A stretch of 64,000 nucleotides of DNA from Ariolimax columbianus (GCA_036924085.1 JAVGWX010000009.1:60787512-60851511), one strand, 5' to 3'; positions 1 to 10,559 are shown, numbered from the stretch's first letter. Notes: generated by a model not told the origin, from the letters alone. A program made the numbers and translations.

Positions 1-303
1 GTACTGTAATAATAACACTATGATATTTCTGCAGATCATCATATGATGTCATCAAGTATAGTAATATATAATTTCTTAATAGACACATGACTTTAACAAG
101 TTAATAATAGCTGTATGATCCTTCCAGACACCCTCGTGTCAATCATCCAATATAGTAATTCATTTTTCTTTTATAGACGACTGACATGAGCAAGTTATTA
201 ATAGATTTATGATTCTTCTACACAAAATCATGTGATGTCCTAAAATATAGTAATAGATCGTTAATTAATAGCCGCCTGATGACATCAGTATGCTAATAAT
301 AAC
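1..303. repeat. Diverged tandem repeat, unit about 94 bp, running off the left edge
   Basis: The word agtaat starts at 60, 154 and 249, giving periods of 94 and 95 bp. The blocks share the order agtaat, an AT-rich spacer, atgac/acatg, aagttaataatag, a tgtgatgtc-like stretch and ccaatat/aaaatat. Bases 1-59 fit the end of an earlier copy. Copies are clearly diverged (many substitutions and small indels), so the array is old. It contains no coding potential. Confidence 0.6.
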
Positions 304-690
304 GAAATATTCCAAGGTTTATATTACATCACAAGGTCTTCATTATATAGTATTCTAGAATTGTTTCTTTCTCTTCAATCTTGCGCGTTATTTTCTTAAT
401 CTGCCATGTATATTTACCTTCCTACGTGTTAACCAACAGTGCAATTTAGAATTAGCCATATGTTTTTGCTTTGAATTATCTGTTCACTTGTAACATTTGG
501 ATCAAAATATGATGTAGTCTCATAAATGTGTAAATCGTTCATTGTTACTGTGCCCAAATAGAGTTTTTCCATGTTTTTCAAGCATGTGTTACATTTATAT
601 AACTTTATGGTGGTCAAAACATTTGCTTCTCAAGGTAAAACTGACCAGGTTTTTCGCCACTTGGCTTCAATCTGTCGTTGTTGTTCTTGT
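304..690. other. AT-rich intergenic stretch, nothing recognised
   Basis: Only short ORFs are present, with no domain motif. No repeat was matched elsewhere in the window. Confidence 0.5.
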
Positions 691-694
691 TAAA

Positions 695-1130
695 TGTCCA
701 CAATGAGTAAAATTACGTTACCCGTTTTGCTCTTTGAATAGGGCCTTAAGTGGCTGGTTGCAGTAGCTTTTCTTACATCCAGAGCGTGGTGAATGCGGTA
801 GACCGGAGTCTTCCAGACTGTTCTGCTATTATTGGCTTCATCTGCGTGTCGCTCACTACTACGTGGATCACATCGATCCCCCTCCTCGTTAGCCAGGCTG
901 TCGTGAGAACAGTCTGTTTCCAGTGAGAGCTACATGGAAGTCGTGGTGGGGGTCTTAGCCAGTATATTTTACATGAACCCGACAAACATGCCCAATCATT
1001 ATATTTTTCCTGACCACATGTTAGGCCCATCTCTTTTTTCAATCTGCCCAACTGTAAATTGCTACCTGACTCTGTTAGAGTTAAGAAAGACGAGATTGTG
1101 AGGAACGTGATTAGTCACCCCAGATCGTAA
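695..1130 (+). repeat. Interspersed repeat family R1, copy a
   Basis: This block shares an ordered set of words with 20047-20410: a start near cacaatgagta, then taagtgg-tggttg, ttcttacatcc, a tagacc-gg-tcttcca block, ggcttc-tctgcgtgtcgctcac, and tcttagccagtatattt. The same family recurs at 13325-13560 (+) and, reversed, at 21970-22230, 37250-37490 and 41840-42040. No ORF is conserved among copies, which suggests a non-autonomous element about 350-430 bp long. The family was defined here by self-comparison by eye. Confidence 0.6.
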
Positions 1131-1724
1131 GACCAAAGACAGCATAATATAATCTCAATTATTTCATAGACAATTTTCTTTCTTTTTTCATATTAAACAT
1201 GAACTTTTATATCTTTTTTATTTATTCTCGTTAGATAAACTTTTTACCTTATACAATTTAACCATTGTACAAACATATCAATTCAAATGTTTTAATTCTG
1301 CAGCGTTTTAATACAATAATGGTGTTTGGGTAGATAGGAAGATGTCTGTTTTTTTCTCCATTTTATGCTTGCTCAATCAGGTTGAATAATTTGCTAAAAT
1401 AATGTAAGCATGTTTTCAAATGTATTTTTATGTACTTGTACTGTTTCTTTGTTCTTGTTCTTGTATAGTGTCATTAAGTCTATGCATTTACATGTATATT
1501 GAAAAGTCCTTGTATATATCTCGTGTTTATCAATGTGTGGAATAGACTTGTGTGGACATTGGACATCACGCGCACTGCTGAACGTAGAACATGTTAGTAA
1601 ATTCATGAAAACATAAGAGGGGTGGTGAACAGCGGGAAGAATAAATGTACATGTTACAGTGCAAATGCAGGCTCAGCTTTGTACAAGAAATAAGAAATAA
1701 CGAGCAGTTGCTCAAATCATTTCC

Positions 1725-2320
1725 GCATACCATAGCCGGTTGAGAATGCATACCATAGCCGGTTGAGAATGCATACCATAGCCGGTTGAGAATGCATACC
1801 ATAGCCGGTTGAGAATGCATACCATAGCCGGTTGAGAATGCATACCATAGCCGGTTGAGAATGCGTACCATAGCCGGTCGAGAATGCATACCATAGCTGG
1901 TTGAGAATGCATACCATAGCCGGTCGAGAATGCATACCATAGCCGGTTGAGAATGCATACCATAGCCGGTTGAGAATGCATACCATAGCCGGTTGAGAAT
2001 GCATACCATAGCCGGTTGAGAATGCATACCATAGCCGGTTGAGAATGCATACCATAGCCGGTTGAGAATGCATACCATAGCCGGTTGAGAAGGCATACCA
2101 TAGCCGGTTGAGAAGGCATACCATAGCCGGTTGAGAAGGCATACCATAGCCGGTTGAGAATGCATACCATAGCCGGTTGAGAATGCATACCATAGCCGGT
2201 TGAGAATGCATACCATAGCCGTTTGAGAATGCATACCATAGCCGGTTGAGAATGCATACCATAGCCGGTTGAGAATGCATACCATAGCCGTTTGAGAATG
2301 CATACCATAGCCGGTTGAGA
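1725..2320. repeat. 23-bp satellite, about 26 copies
   Basis: The unit is gcataccatagccggttgag followed by aat (23 bp), repeated head to tail with very few changes. Variants include gccggtcga (two units), agctgg, gcgtacc, gccgtttg and a run of three units with aaggc in place of aatgc. The unit carries no stop codon in any minus-strand frame, so long ORFs appear in all three. They are artefacts of the repeat. Confidence 0.95.
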
Positions 2321-2720
2321 AAGTTGTTTTTAAAGACAGGCAGACAGTTGCCTATGTAATTACCCCTTCCTGTTTTGTCGTTGCATTGGCCTATTTTTGT
2401 TAACTCCCAGTTCCTTAGCACTTTTCTTAGATGATAAAAATGTTTGTCCAGTGCACAACCATCCCTGATAGATTGATTAATTGATTTGTTTTTCCTTTCA
2501 AGTGAAGCCTAGGGCCAGTGATACAGTTGACCACTTTACAGGAAAATTGGATTCGAGCAATTGCACTGGCGGTTTCATGTCAATGGTTTTACATGATGCG
2601 TTGCTAGCTCCATGCACAACCCTTTTATATACCTTTATAATATACTTGATATGTTACTGTGGTTCAATTATTTTCATCCCGGATATCACTCTAATAACAA
2701 CCACGCTTACTCTATAAAAC
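2321..2720. other. Intergenic stretch, nothing recognised
   Basis: No gene, domain or matching repeat was seen. Short ORFs only. Confidence 0.45.
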
Positions 2721-2727
2721 ATGCATT

Positions 2728-2840
2728 GAAGACGTCTTCGTCTTCTTCTACTTTTTCTTCCTCTATTTCTTCTACTTATTTTTTTTTCTTCTTCTGCTTC
2801 TTCTTCGTCTTCTGCTTCTGCTTCTTCTTCGTGTCCCTCG
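2728..2840. repeat. Imperfect (CTT)n pyrimidine tract
   Basis: This is a CTT/TTC-rich low-complexity tract with interruptions. (GAA)n/(CTT)n tails end several SINE and LINE copies in this window, so the tract may be the tail of a decayed element. Confidence 0.7.
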
Positions 2841-2849
2841 TATTCTAAA

Positions 2850-3300
2850 ATGTCAGTAAAACGCGTGGTTCACTATAATTCCTTATATCATATTTGGGAG
2901 CTGTTTTTGTATTTGTCTACTCCATGTTCAACAAGATCTGCTAGATCAAATGTTGGGAAGCCTACTGCCCTTCAGGAGGCGCAGTTCACTTATTCTTTTC
3001 TCACAATAAGGAACCATTGAACCTAAAGCGGGGGTGATGCATTCATATGTTGTCAAAATATAAATGAAGCAGTGCATTGATGTCAAATAGCGATTAGTAG
3101 AGAAGATTTCTAGTCAGATTCAAAGTGAATGTACTTTGTCCAAGCTTCTTATGTTATTGATATGATGGTATCATGAATTTCTAATGCTAGATGCCCGCCG
3201 TTTTTGGATCACATGACCTCTTACTGGTTAGGAAAGAATACAACCACTGTATTGTCGTACCTGTCGTAATGTGTGAATGTTGCTGTTGTTGTAATTTCAG
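2850..3300. other. Intergenic stretch, nothing recognised
   Basis: No coding motif and no repeat match was found by eye. Confidence 0.4.
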
Positions 3301-3369
3301 TTGCCTTTTCTGCATATGTTTGTTGGTTGCGTAGTTCTATTCAAATTGCTACAGATATCACTAGTGCTT

Positions 3370-3910
3370 AGCAGTTCAAAAGCATATATACCATTAGTGG
3401 ACGCAAAATCTGAGAATATACATTACATTGTGTTGGGTAAACAGCCTCTGGATCAGGTGACTCAGTTTAAATACTTTGAAATTGGAATAAGACGGAGTAG
3501 AGTTATCGCGGAAAATTTGGCTCCTTGAAGAGCAGCAGCTGACAACTTTTTCATCCAAAAAAAATAGAGGTGTCCTTAGTAAAAGAGAAATAGTTAAGAA
3601 AACTATGTATGGACAGACAAAGATATTGAGACTCAGAACGGGATCTTGCAGACTCAAAGTCAACATCCACAAAATGAGCATCTGAGATACCGTCACGTGC
3701 GATTGTAGAACCCCCCCCCCCCCCACACACCCCCCCCAAAAGCAAACACCAGAACATATTCTGCAGGACTGCCCCATTTTACAGACCAAAGAGAGGTAAT
3801 CTGGCCTGGAGGAGCGACTATGCTCAAATAGCTGTGGGGAACCGGGGAAGACCTGACACGCACAGTCTCCTTTGTGAACCTGACCATCAGTTGATCGAAG
3901 AAGAATAAGA
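3370..3910 (+). mobile_element. Non-LTR retrotransposon fragments (RT 3' part and C-terminal domain), degenerate
   Basis: Around 3430-3490 the frame reads GKQPLDQVTQFKYFEIG, the thumb-side motif seen after the RT domain of endonuclease-type LINEs. From 3630 a second piece reads LRLRTGSCRLKVN and, after a C-homopolymer, HQNIFCRTAPFYRPKRG, matching the LRTGH...H-x4-C-P tail of I-like LINEs. Several frameshifts and the C run at 3712-3738 break the frame. It is a dead remnant, possibly of two elements joined together. Confidence 0.6.
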
Positions 3911-4440
3911 CTTATGATGCGAATGACCACAACACAGAAACGCCAGCACCAAGCCTCTGAAGTGAGATATCTAAGAAAGATGATCCAAGTACCGTAACAG
4001 AAAGAGACGAGGTCCCCAATCAGACAATACGGCATGATCTCAAAACCCAGGCCTTGCAGATTCGAGAGGCGCCATTTCAACGTTGGTGGTTTGGCATGTC
4101 TGAAGAGGGAAATACGATCGACTACCACAGTATTCATAGGAACGAAAGAACCAAGAATCCAGACACGCTAGGACGATCAATAGTCCGATGTGATGGCAAT
4201 ATCAGACAGTATGTAAGAGACCAGGGACTAAAATGGAACTAGACCAAGAGTAAGACAGGGAATAGAAAAATCTGACACCCTTTCTAACAAACCTCTAAAC
4301 CAAGGGTAGGAAGGAGCGACGAAGTAAGTAGAATACTTCACACCAGAGAAGAAGAGGATGGACTAAGTAAGAAATATAAAAGAATCTAGACCACAAAGTA
4401 GAAGAGGAGCTACTAAGTAAGTAGGTATTATCACTGCAAG
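3910..4440 (+). mobile_element. LINE C-terminal and 3' end remnant
   Basis: Frames read RDEVPNQTIRHDL, then FQRWWFGMS and CDNIRQYVRDQGLKWN, matching the maturase-like tail (WFGH ... RW.DNIRQSI.D) after the RT domain. A related tail lies at 56570-57120 (+), and a more distant one on the minus strand at 62470-62870. All have stop codons. The 3' end carries short actaagtaagtag-like repeats, also seen at 57100. Confidence 0.6.
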
Positions 4441-4682
4441 AGCATACACAATAGCTACTCAGGCTTCCTGTAATGAGACATTAGCAGTGCTTCTTGGCTT
4501 CATAAAGGAGCTGAACACGGGGAATGACTATACTAGCACTGACCACGTTTTATGTCTCAGAGAGTAACGCTAAACAATCCCCATAATGGCTTGAAATGGC
4601 AAACATACAACACATAACAATAATAAACAGACCTCAAGAACAACATCAAAACTAGTAGAAAAGTGATGGTGTTGTCTTTACT

Positions 4683-4870
4683 TTGTCTATTTCTTCTTAT
4701 TATTATTATACTTCTTCTTCTTCTACTACATCTTCTTTTGCGTTCATCCTGAAAAAAAGAGATTTGTTACATTGTGTTGCAGTGTACAGCGAGTCTGTGA
4801 TATATACACCTTTCGGCCCAGCACATCCGATTTCCGCACAACATTTTTGGACCAGGTTTACTTTCCATTG
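4683..4870 (-). mobile_element. SINE-A 3' fragment with (CTT)n tail
   Basis: A (CTT)n tract (4686-4735, the complement of the element's GAA tail) is followed by tttgcgttcat, and further on by the conserved block with acacctttcggccca-cacatccgatt seen in every SINE-A copy. The element is read from the minus strand. It is truncated and diverged. Confidence 0.6.
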
Positions 4871-4889
4871 TCCGTCCTCATTCTCTCAG

Positions 4890-5175
4890 CCATGATGAAC
4901 AGGTACATCTGTAGTTGCAGTCTGTATCCAGAACCGGCATCTGGAGGAGAAATAGTCTTTGTCTGCTCTGATTCGCTGACTCTGACGGAAGTATCCATCT
5001 ATGATTCGCTGGCTGCTGTCGGCTCACTTACTGCTACGTTCGTGGCCCCGCTGTCTATACTGAATATAGATTTAAATGTAGCTAGTCATGTTTACTCCAA
5101 TTGTATGTATGACAGAATGTGATATTTCTTATCTTTCTACATTAATTAAGTCTACAGAACTCCATCACTATGTTA
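4890..5175. other. Intergenic stretch, nothing recognised
   Basis: The open frame from 4772 to 5122 begins inside the SINE fragment and has no recognisable domain. I do not call it a gene. Confidence 0.4.
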
Positions 5176-5183
5176 TGTGCAGC

Positions 5184-5720
5184 TCGAGCCCACGACGTTT
5201 CCGTTCGTCCCTTTAAGAGGCGAGTGCCTTACTCTCGACCACAAACATGGAGTTACATCACCCATGAGATTCCATGTGTCCTCACTTTCTGTTGCTACTG
5301 ATCTTTACCATGTACTCTTTGAACTCGCCATTCTACTCTTTCCTATGGTTTCCTTCTTCGTCTGCGTTCATTCTCAATCTCTCGTACCAAGTCATGAACA
5401 GGGCTTTGCAAGTAGCAGGATGTAGTCCGGAGAACGGAACTAGCGACACAACGCAAATCCGTTCTCCCAACTACATCCTGCTACTTGCAAAGCCCTGTTC
5501 ATGGCTTGGTAGCGGGAGATTGAGAATTAACGCAAAAGAAGAAGAAGAAGGAAACCATAGGAGAGAGTAGAATGGCGAGTCCAAAGAGTACATGGTAAAG
5601 TTCAGTAGCAACAGAAAGTGAGGACACATGGAATCTCATGGATGATGTAACTCCATGTTTGTGGTCGAGAGGTAAGGCACTCGCTTCTTAAAGGGATGAA
5701 CGGAAACGGCGGGGGTTTGA
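5184..5720. repeat. Long inverted repeat (arms about 255 bp, 20-bp spacer)
   Basis: The left arm 5184-5438 is the reverse complement of the right arm 5459-5720 with roughly 94 percent identity by eye. The spacer is 5439-5458. From the centre outwards each arm contains a SINE-A 3' fragment (tagcaggatgtagt, gagattgagaat, GAA-rich tail), about 100 bp shared by both arms, and the head of a tRNA-like SINE (ggtcgagag-taaggcactcgc). Because both arms carry the same junction of two unrelated repeats, one arm is a copy of the other and not a chance meeting of two SINEs. Transcription would give a long hairpin RNA. Confidence 0.9.
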
Positions 5721-5965
5721 GCCCCGCAGGTTTCAAGCCACTCCTGGTCTCAGAGAGGTGGGACCAGAGTGCCTGCATCCTGAATTACTTCCAGTCGTCT
5801 TAACTTATATCTTGCCACTGGTACAAGGTAGTTCGGGACCAGAAAAAGAGGTTGATGACCAGCGCAGCTTCTTTCCCCACAATAATCCAAATACATCGCA
5901 AGCTACATCATTAAAACAAAACTATCTGATTATGTCGCTATCATCACTTGCGATGAGCAACTAAC
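5655..5965 (+). mobile_element. tRNA-Ser-like SINE (SINE-B)
   Basis: The head reads gtggtcgagaggtaaggcac, similar to the A box of tRNA-Ser genes, followed about 40 bp later by gggtttgagcc, a B-box-like word. The body has ctggtctcagagaggtggg-ccagagtgcctgcatcctg and ends with tcatcacttgcgatgagcaa. A clear second copy is at 50020-50345, and the same 3' end is part of the 730-bp elements at 48991-49724 and 62908-63635. Confidence 0.7.
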
Positions 5966-5969
5966 CTTT

Positions 5970-6340
5970 CCAAATTCTATGTTCCAATTGTAAACTAGAC
6001 GGAATAAGTCACATTTGAATAATTGTCATTTTGTTATTAATAATATTAATGAAATACGTATTTAATGTTCAAAATATTGATTTAAATATGTAAATTTATT
6101 TCTAGGAATGATCTTATTGATGATTTTCTCTACCAGAAATTCCAGTCAATTTCGGCTTAAATGAGATCTCAACAAAACCATTGAGTGACTTAAATCGTTA
6201 CAAGAAAGTTGATGTTAATTAAGAATGTCTGACACTCATCTCACGGTGGCGCGAGGAGACCAGCTCATAGATTAATCCAACCAAGGCACACGTTGCGTGG
6301 TGCTCTTTGAACGAATCCATAGCACAGTCTGATCTTTCTA
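5970..6340. other. AT-rich intergenic stretch, nothing recognised
   Basis: No motif or repeat was matched. Confidence 0.4.
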
Positions 6341-6554
6341 ACGTTACACGTGTATGTATCTATTGCCTTGGTCAGGTTGTTGCTAGCGACAAAGAAAGAC
6401 CACACATGCTGGTTTGGAAAACATCTACAGTGGAAACATTCAATATGGTTGAGGGGGGGGGGGGGATATTTAATTCAATCAATAAATTTATATTGGGTGA
6501 TGAAACTGCAAACAATGAATTCGTGTTTGACAAAAGAAGGTGCAAGATTACCAC

Positions 6555-6972
6555 AAGCAGATTCTAGTGTGACCTACGAAGAGTCCAAAAGGTCTATTAG
6601 GGCCAGATACATGGCCAAATGGGAAACAGAGCATACTGGCTACACAAAAAATGATGCCTATTACCAGTTGAACAGAAGAGAGCAGGTCGTGGTCGTCAGA
6701 CTCCGCACAGGCCACAACAGACTGAAGTACCATCTATTCAATAAACAGAAGATAGATGGCGCTGACGAATGCACCTGTGGTACAGGGAAAATTACCCCTG
6801 AACATCTGCTGCAAAATTGCCCGACATACGAGGACCAGAGAAAGCACATTTGGCCATCACCAGTGCCAACACTAGACAAGCTCTATGGCAGTGTCGACAG
6901 CCTCAGGATGACAGCTGCTTTCTTCGAATAAATTCAAGTTGACGTCTGACAGCGTACGAAGAAGAAAAATAA
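6555..6972 (+). mobile_element. I-like LINE C-terminal fragment with (GAA)n tail
   Basis: An open frame ending at 6931 reads SVTYEESKRSIRARYMAKW, then [19 protein letters not shown] and a Cys-His cluster ECTCGTGKITPEHLLQNCP (C-x-C-x8-H-x4-C). This is the domain downstream of RNase H in I-clade-type LINEs and their relatives. After the stop come about 25 bp of 3' UTR ending cgtacgaagaagaaaaataag. A homologous copy lies on the minus strand at 23366-23800. It is 5' truncated, lacks RT, and cannot move by itself. A 14-base G run sits upstream near 6455. Confidence 0.8.
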
Positions 6973-6974
6973 GA

Positions 6975-7285
6975 ATTCGTGTTTGACAGATTGAATGAGT
7001 AAAACATAGCGTGTGCGTCGAGCAGGGAGGGTCACCTGAGAGAGCGAAGTGGAAATATGTGCAACCAACTGGCTACTTGAACCACCAGTGTTCAAACTCG
7101 TTATCATTAGCAGAGAAAAAGTGGGAACTCATGAGAGTCTGCCTAGAGTACAGCAATGTCGATTCTCAAAAGCATAACATAGTCATGTATTGGTAAAATA
7201 AGCATTAATAAGCAGTTTATTGCAATTATTTTTAGTAGGAACTAGAAAAAAATATCAGAGAGCATAATTAAATTTCATGAACCAT
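6975..7285. other. Intergenic stretch, nothing recognised
   Basis: No coding motif was seen. The short ORF at 7011-7196 has no domain. Confidence 0.4.
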
Positions 7286-7287
7286 AA

Positions 7288-7375
7288 TGCACACACACAC
7301 ACGCGCATACACATACACAACATACATACACTCACACACACACACACACAAACACACATACATCTATATATATGT
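7288..7375. repeat. (CA)n microsatellite with (TA) end
   Basis: Interrupted CA repeat with cgcg and cata interruptions, ending tatatatatg. Confidence 0.95.
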
Positions 7376-7587
7376 CATCATCATCATGTAGCATGGCTGG
7401 GCCAAACAGGAAGGACTTTGCCCTCACTGTGTGCAGCCTGGACCACAGCTATTCATCGTGGATACGGTCGGTTGGCACGACCGGCTCTCCTTGCTTTGAC
7501 TGATTACTACTACTAAAGAGGTGATCAAAGTAACAATGGAGCTCGTCATGGGAACGCATGACGGGTTGCATATGAAAGATGTGATTA

Positions 7588-7800
7588 CAAGAAGAAGAAG
7601 AAGAAAAGAAGAAGAAGAAGAAGAAGAAGAAGAAGAAGAAGAAGAACAACAACAACAACAACAACAACAATAAGCAGAAGACAAAGAAGAAGCAAAGGAA
7701 AAGAAAAAGAAGGAGAAGAGAAGAAGATGAAGAAGAAGAAGAAGAAGAAGAAGAAGAAGAAGAAGAAGAAGAAGAAGAAGAAGAAGAAGAAGAAGAAGAT
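7588..7800. repeat. (GAA)n / (CAA)n compound microsatellite
   Basis: GAA repeats run from 7588 to 7645, CAA repeats to about 7670, interrupted AAG-rich sequence to 7720, then pure GAA to 7798. Poly-Leu, poly-Phe and poly-Lys ORFs here are repeat artefacts. GAA is also the 3' tail of SINE-A and of the I-like LINE in this window, so tail expansion is a plausible origin. Confidence 0.95.
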
Positions 7801-7804
7801 TATA

Positions 7805-8150
7805 CCAGTTAGCGGATTTTCGTGTTATTTTATACTTTTGGTACGAAATGGCCTTCTTTATTTTCGCCAAGTGTGTAACGTCTTTTACCTACATATAGTT
7901 TGTATTCCTGTTTTATTATTTATAATATATACAAAAGTATAGTTTATACACATCCGGCTGTGACTGTGATAAATGTAATGGTATTTCATGTTGTGATAGT
8001 TTAGTTGTTTTTTTTAAGAACTTTACTTAACATCTTCAAACAGAATCCTGTGCCATCTTTTAGAACAGTATTTCTCAACCTGACGTCGTGAGATCCTGTT
8101 GAGATCTGCAAGGTTAATATTAGTGGCCCTCAATGTTTCCAATTGACACC
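7805..8150. other. Intergenic stretch with a possible hAT terminal remnant
   Basis: Mostly AT-rich. At 8067-8110 the words cagtatttctcaacctgac and gtgagatcctgttgagatc resemble the CAGNGNTTCTCAACC ends of hAT-type elements. No partner end was found, so the call is weak. Confidence 0.3.
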
Positions 8151-8292
8151 CATCATCTGTTGATCATGTTTGCCCATCAAAATGTGATGAAGACCACTCA
8201 CTCTGTTCATTCGTGTGGGTAATCCTTTCATTTTGCACTGCAGTAAAAGTGACTTGCGCAGTGATTTGGGTCAACGTGAGAATGGCTGACTG
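8150..8292 (-). mobile_element. SINE-B-related 3' fragment
   Basis: The words gtgatgaagaccactcactc, gtgtggg and gtgacttgcgcagtgatttgg match the 48991-49130 part of the 730-bp element on the same strand, so the fragment is a minus-strand copy of its 3' end. Confidence 0.55.
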
Positions 8293-8295
8293 GCT

Positions 8296-8485
8296 GGCTT
8301 CGTTCGTTCTCAATCTCCCACTACCAAACACTGAAAGGGATTAAGTAGCAAAATGTAGTCCAGAGAACGGAATGCGTTGTGTCGTAGTTTACAGCTTGAT
8401 TGCGATATTTGCACCTTTCGGTCCAACACATCCGACTTCAGCAAGCATTTGTTTAGTACCAGGTTAGCATTCCCTCTTAACTTAA
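8296..8485 (-). mobile_element. SINE-A copy split by a LINE, 3' half
   Basis: It contains the SINE-A blocks gttctcaatctcccactacc, tagtccagagaacggaatgc, tttgcacctttcggtccaac and agtaccaggttagcattccc. The match stops at ccctctt and resumes at 10340 with cgatcctttctccttagcca, exactly where undisturbed copies (13780-13800, and 28954-29310 in reverse) are continuous. The intervening 1.85 kb is the LINE. Confidence 0.85.
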
Positions 8486-10339
8486 CTTAACTGAACGTCT
8501 TTATACTGGTTTAGAAGACCCTGCAGAGTCTGTATACAACCAGTTACATTTACATCACCTTGCTCTAAAAGCTATGCGCATCCAGTTTATTCTTAAATGC
8601 ATTAACTGTCCCTGCCTCCACTACCTCCCCTGGCAATGCATTCCAAGCAGACACCACTCTCTGACTAAAAAAATATTTCCTAATATCTAACCTGGACCTC
8701 TCTTTAGTCAGCTTGTAGCTATGCCCTCGTGTTATTGTAGGTGGCTGTATTTTAAAAAACTTGTTATAGTCTAATTTATCGATTCCTCTGATCATCTTAT
8801 AAACCTGTATTAAGTCCCCACGAATTCTTCTCTCTTCGAGACACTGTAGGCCGGTTTTTCTGAGTCGTTCTTCATAAATGTAATTCTGGAATCCCACTAT
8901 CATCTTTGTCGCTCTTTTTTGTATTCTTTCTAGCATGTTTATGTCCCCTCTATGATAAGGACTCCACACCTGTGCACAGTACTCCAATCTAGGTCTAACT
9001 AAAGCTTTATACAGTTTGACGATCACTTCCTTGCTCCTATGTTTAATATTTGTTTTTATCATACCTAACATTGCATTTGCCTTTTTCACTGCTACATGAA
9101 CTTGCTCACTCACCTTTCCTGTATGATTTATTATAACCCCTAGGTCCCCTTCCTTATCTATCTTTCTAATATTGTTTTCTCCCATTCTGTAATTATGTTC
9201 CATATTGGATCTACCCATGTGGATGACTGTACATTTATCTACATTAAACTCCATTTGCCAGCTTACAGGCCATTCTCGAATTTTATCTAAATCCGACATC
9301 AATATATCCACTTCCGCTTTAGATGAGACCCTACTGCATAGTTTTGTGTCATCAGCAAATTTTGCAATCATGGATCTCATATCAATGTCCAAATCATTTA
9401 TATATATCAAGAAAAAAATTGGTCCCAAAACCGAGCTCTGTGGCACACCACTTTTCACTTCAATCCACTCAGAGTACTCCTTATTTATGCCCACCCTCTG
9501 CCTTCTTCCCGTTAACCAATTTTCAATCCATTTGGCAACTTCCCCACCTATTCCATGTGATTTTAACTTTCTAAATAATCTTTGATGAGGTACTCTATCA
9601 AAGGCCTTTGCAAAGTCTAGATAAATAACATCCACTGGCTCCCCTTTATCTATGATTTTAGTAACCTCCTCCATGAATTCTAATAGATTTGTTAAGCATG
9701 ATCTCCCTCTAGTAAATCCATGCTGACTATTTCTAATTAGATTAAATTTGTCTAAATGCATTACAATGTTTTCTTTGATTATTGACTCTAACAATTTACA
9801 GACTAAGCTTGTTAAACTCACCGGTCTATAATTTTCCGGATCTTATTTTTTGCCTTTTTTGAATAAGGGGATCACTCCTGCATCTTTCCAATCCCGTGGA
9901 ACAATCCCTTTTGTAAGTGATTGAGAACATAATATAGCCAATGGTTTTGCTAGTTGGTCTCTAATTTCATACAGCAATTTTGGGTGAATACCATCTTGAC
10001 CTGGACATTTATTCACTTTCAACCCCTCCAATTTTTTAAAAACCATTTCCTCTGTAATACAGATTGATCTTAATCCCGCTGTATCCATGTCTCTTTGAAA
10101 AATATCTATAGGCTCTGGGATCTCGGAGCAGTCCTCCTTTGTGAAGACTGTGCCAAAGTACTGATTGGGCAGATTAGCAGCCTCCCTATTCTCACTTATT
10201 ATTTTCCCTGTACTGTCTATGAGAGGGCCTACTTTGTCTTTCGTTCTTTGTTTATTTCTAACATAAGAAAATAAGCTTTTACTGTCAGTCTTGATCCTCT
10301 GAGCAAGTTTTTTTTTCAAAGTCTATTTTTGCTGTTTTT
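8486..10339 (-). mobile_element. CR1/jockey-like LINE, 5' truncated, inserted in SINE-A
   Basis: A minus-strand element whose 3' end is a short (AGTTA)n tail (8486-8500 on the plus strand). It has a short 3' UTR and a 585-codon RT frame (10319-8565), open apart from one stop. The 5' end is truncated inside ORF2, so the endonuclease is missing, as expected from incomplete target-primed reverse transcription. Diverged relatives lie at 12855-13322 (-) and 22430-23158 (+), so the family has been active more than once. Confidence 0.9.
8565..10319 (-). pseudogene. LINE ORF2 reverse transcriptase, one in-frame stop
   Basis: The frame encodes a non-LTR reverse transcriptase. The upstream part (10319-9843) reads KSLFSYVRNKQRTKDKVGPL, then CPGQDGIHPKLL and GVIPLFKKGKK. 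A TAA stop at 9843-9845 follows GKK, and the same frame continues with DPENYRPVSLTSL, where relatives have a residue such as Ser. The downstream part has QHGFTRGRSCLTNLLEF, the RT motif YLDFAKAFDRVPHQRL, GVPQSSVLGPIFFLIYINDL and the catalytic box FADDTKLC, then the thumb and a C-terminal region ending NAFKNKLDAHSF. Apart from the single nonsense codon I see no frameshift, so this is the youngest-looking LINE here. The endonuclease domain is absent. Confidence 0.9.
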
Positions 10340-10516
10340 TTCGATCCTTTCTCCTTAGCCAGTCTGCCCTGCTGCAGCCTGTTATCCAGGATCACCGCGT
10401 GGAGGTGTAGAAGGGTCTTGGCAGCTCTGGTTCGGTGGCCCTGACGCTAGCAGTCAGCTATGGGTAGCTGACCATTGCAGCTCATGCGCTGCTCAGCATC
10501 TTGATCCCTAACGTGA
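10340..10516 (-). mobile_element. SINE-A copy split by a LINE, 5' half
   Basis: Continues the SINE-A match from 8485: cttagccagtctgccctgct, gcctgttatccaggatcacc, agaagggtcttggcagctct, gctagcagtcagctatgggt, and ends cagcatcttgatccc, the 5' terminus shared with 13951 and with 28954 (reverse complement). Confidence 0.85.
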
Positions 10517-10559
10517 GAATGATTTGCGAAAAATATGTCCAGCTCACTCTCTCGTCCTG

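Noticed and set aside
429..617. Short ORF at the left edge
   Set aside because: No homology recognised, AT-rich context and no promoter or splice support.
1725..2320. Possible CRISPR array (23-bp repeats)
   Set aside because: Units are directly adjacent with no unique spacers, and the genome is eukaryotic. It is a satellite.
1566..2421. Three long overlapping minus-strand ORFs with 23-residue periodic protein
   Set aside because: They are produced by the stop-free 23-bp satellite in every frame. No start context, domain or codon bias supports a gene.
5655..5735. A tRNA-Ser gene
   Set aside because: A- and B-box words are present, but the arms do not pair into a cloverleaf and a SINE body follows.
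7424..7942. Poly-Leu and poly-Lys ORFs
   Set aside because: GAA/CAA microsatellite read in coding frames.
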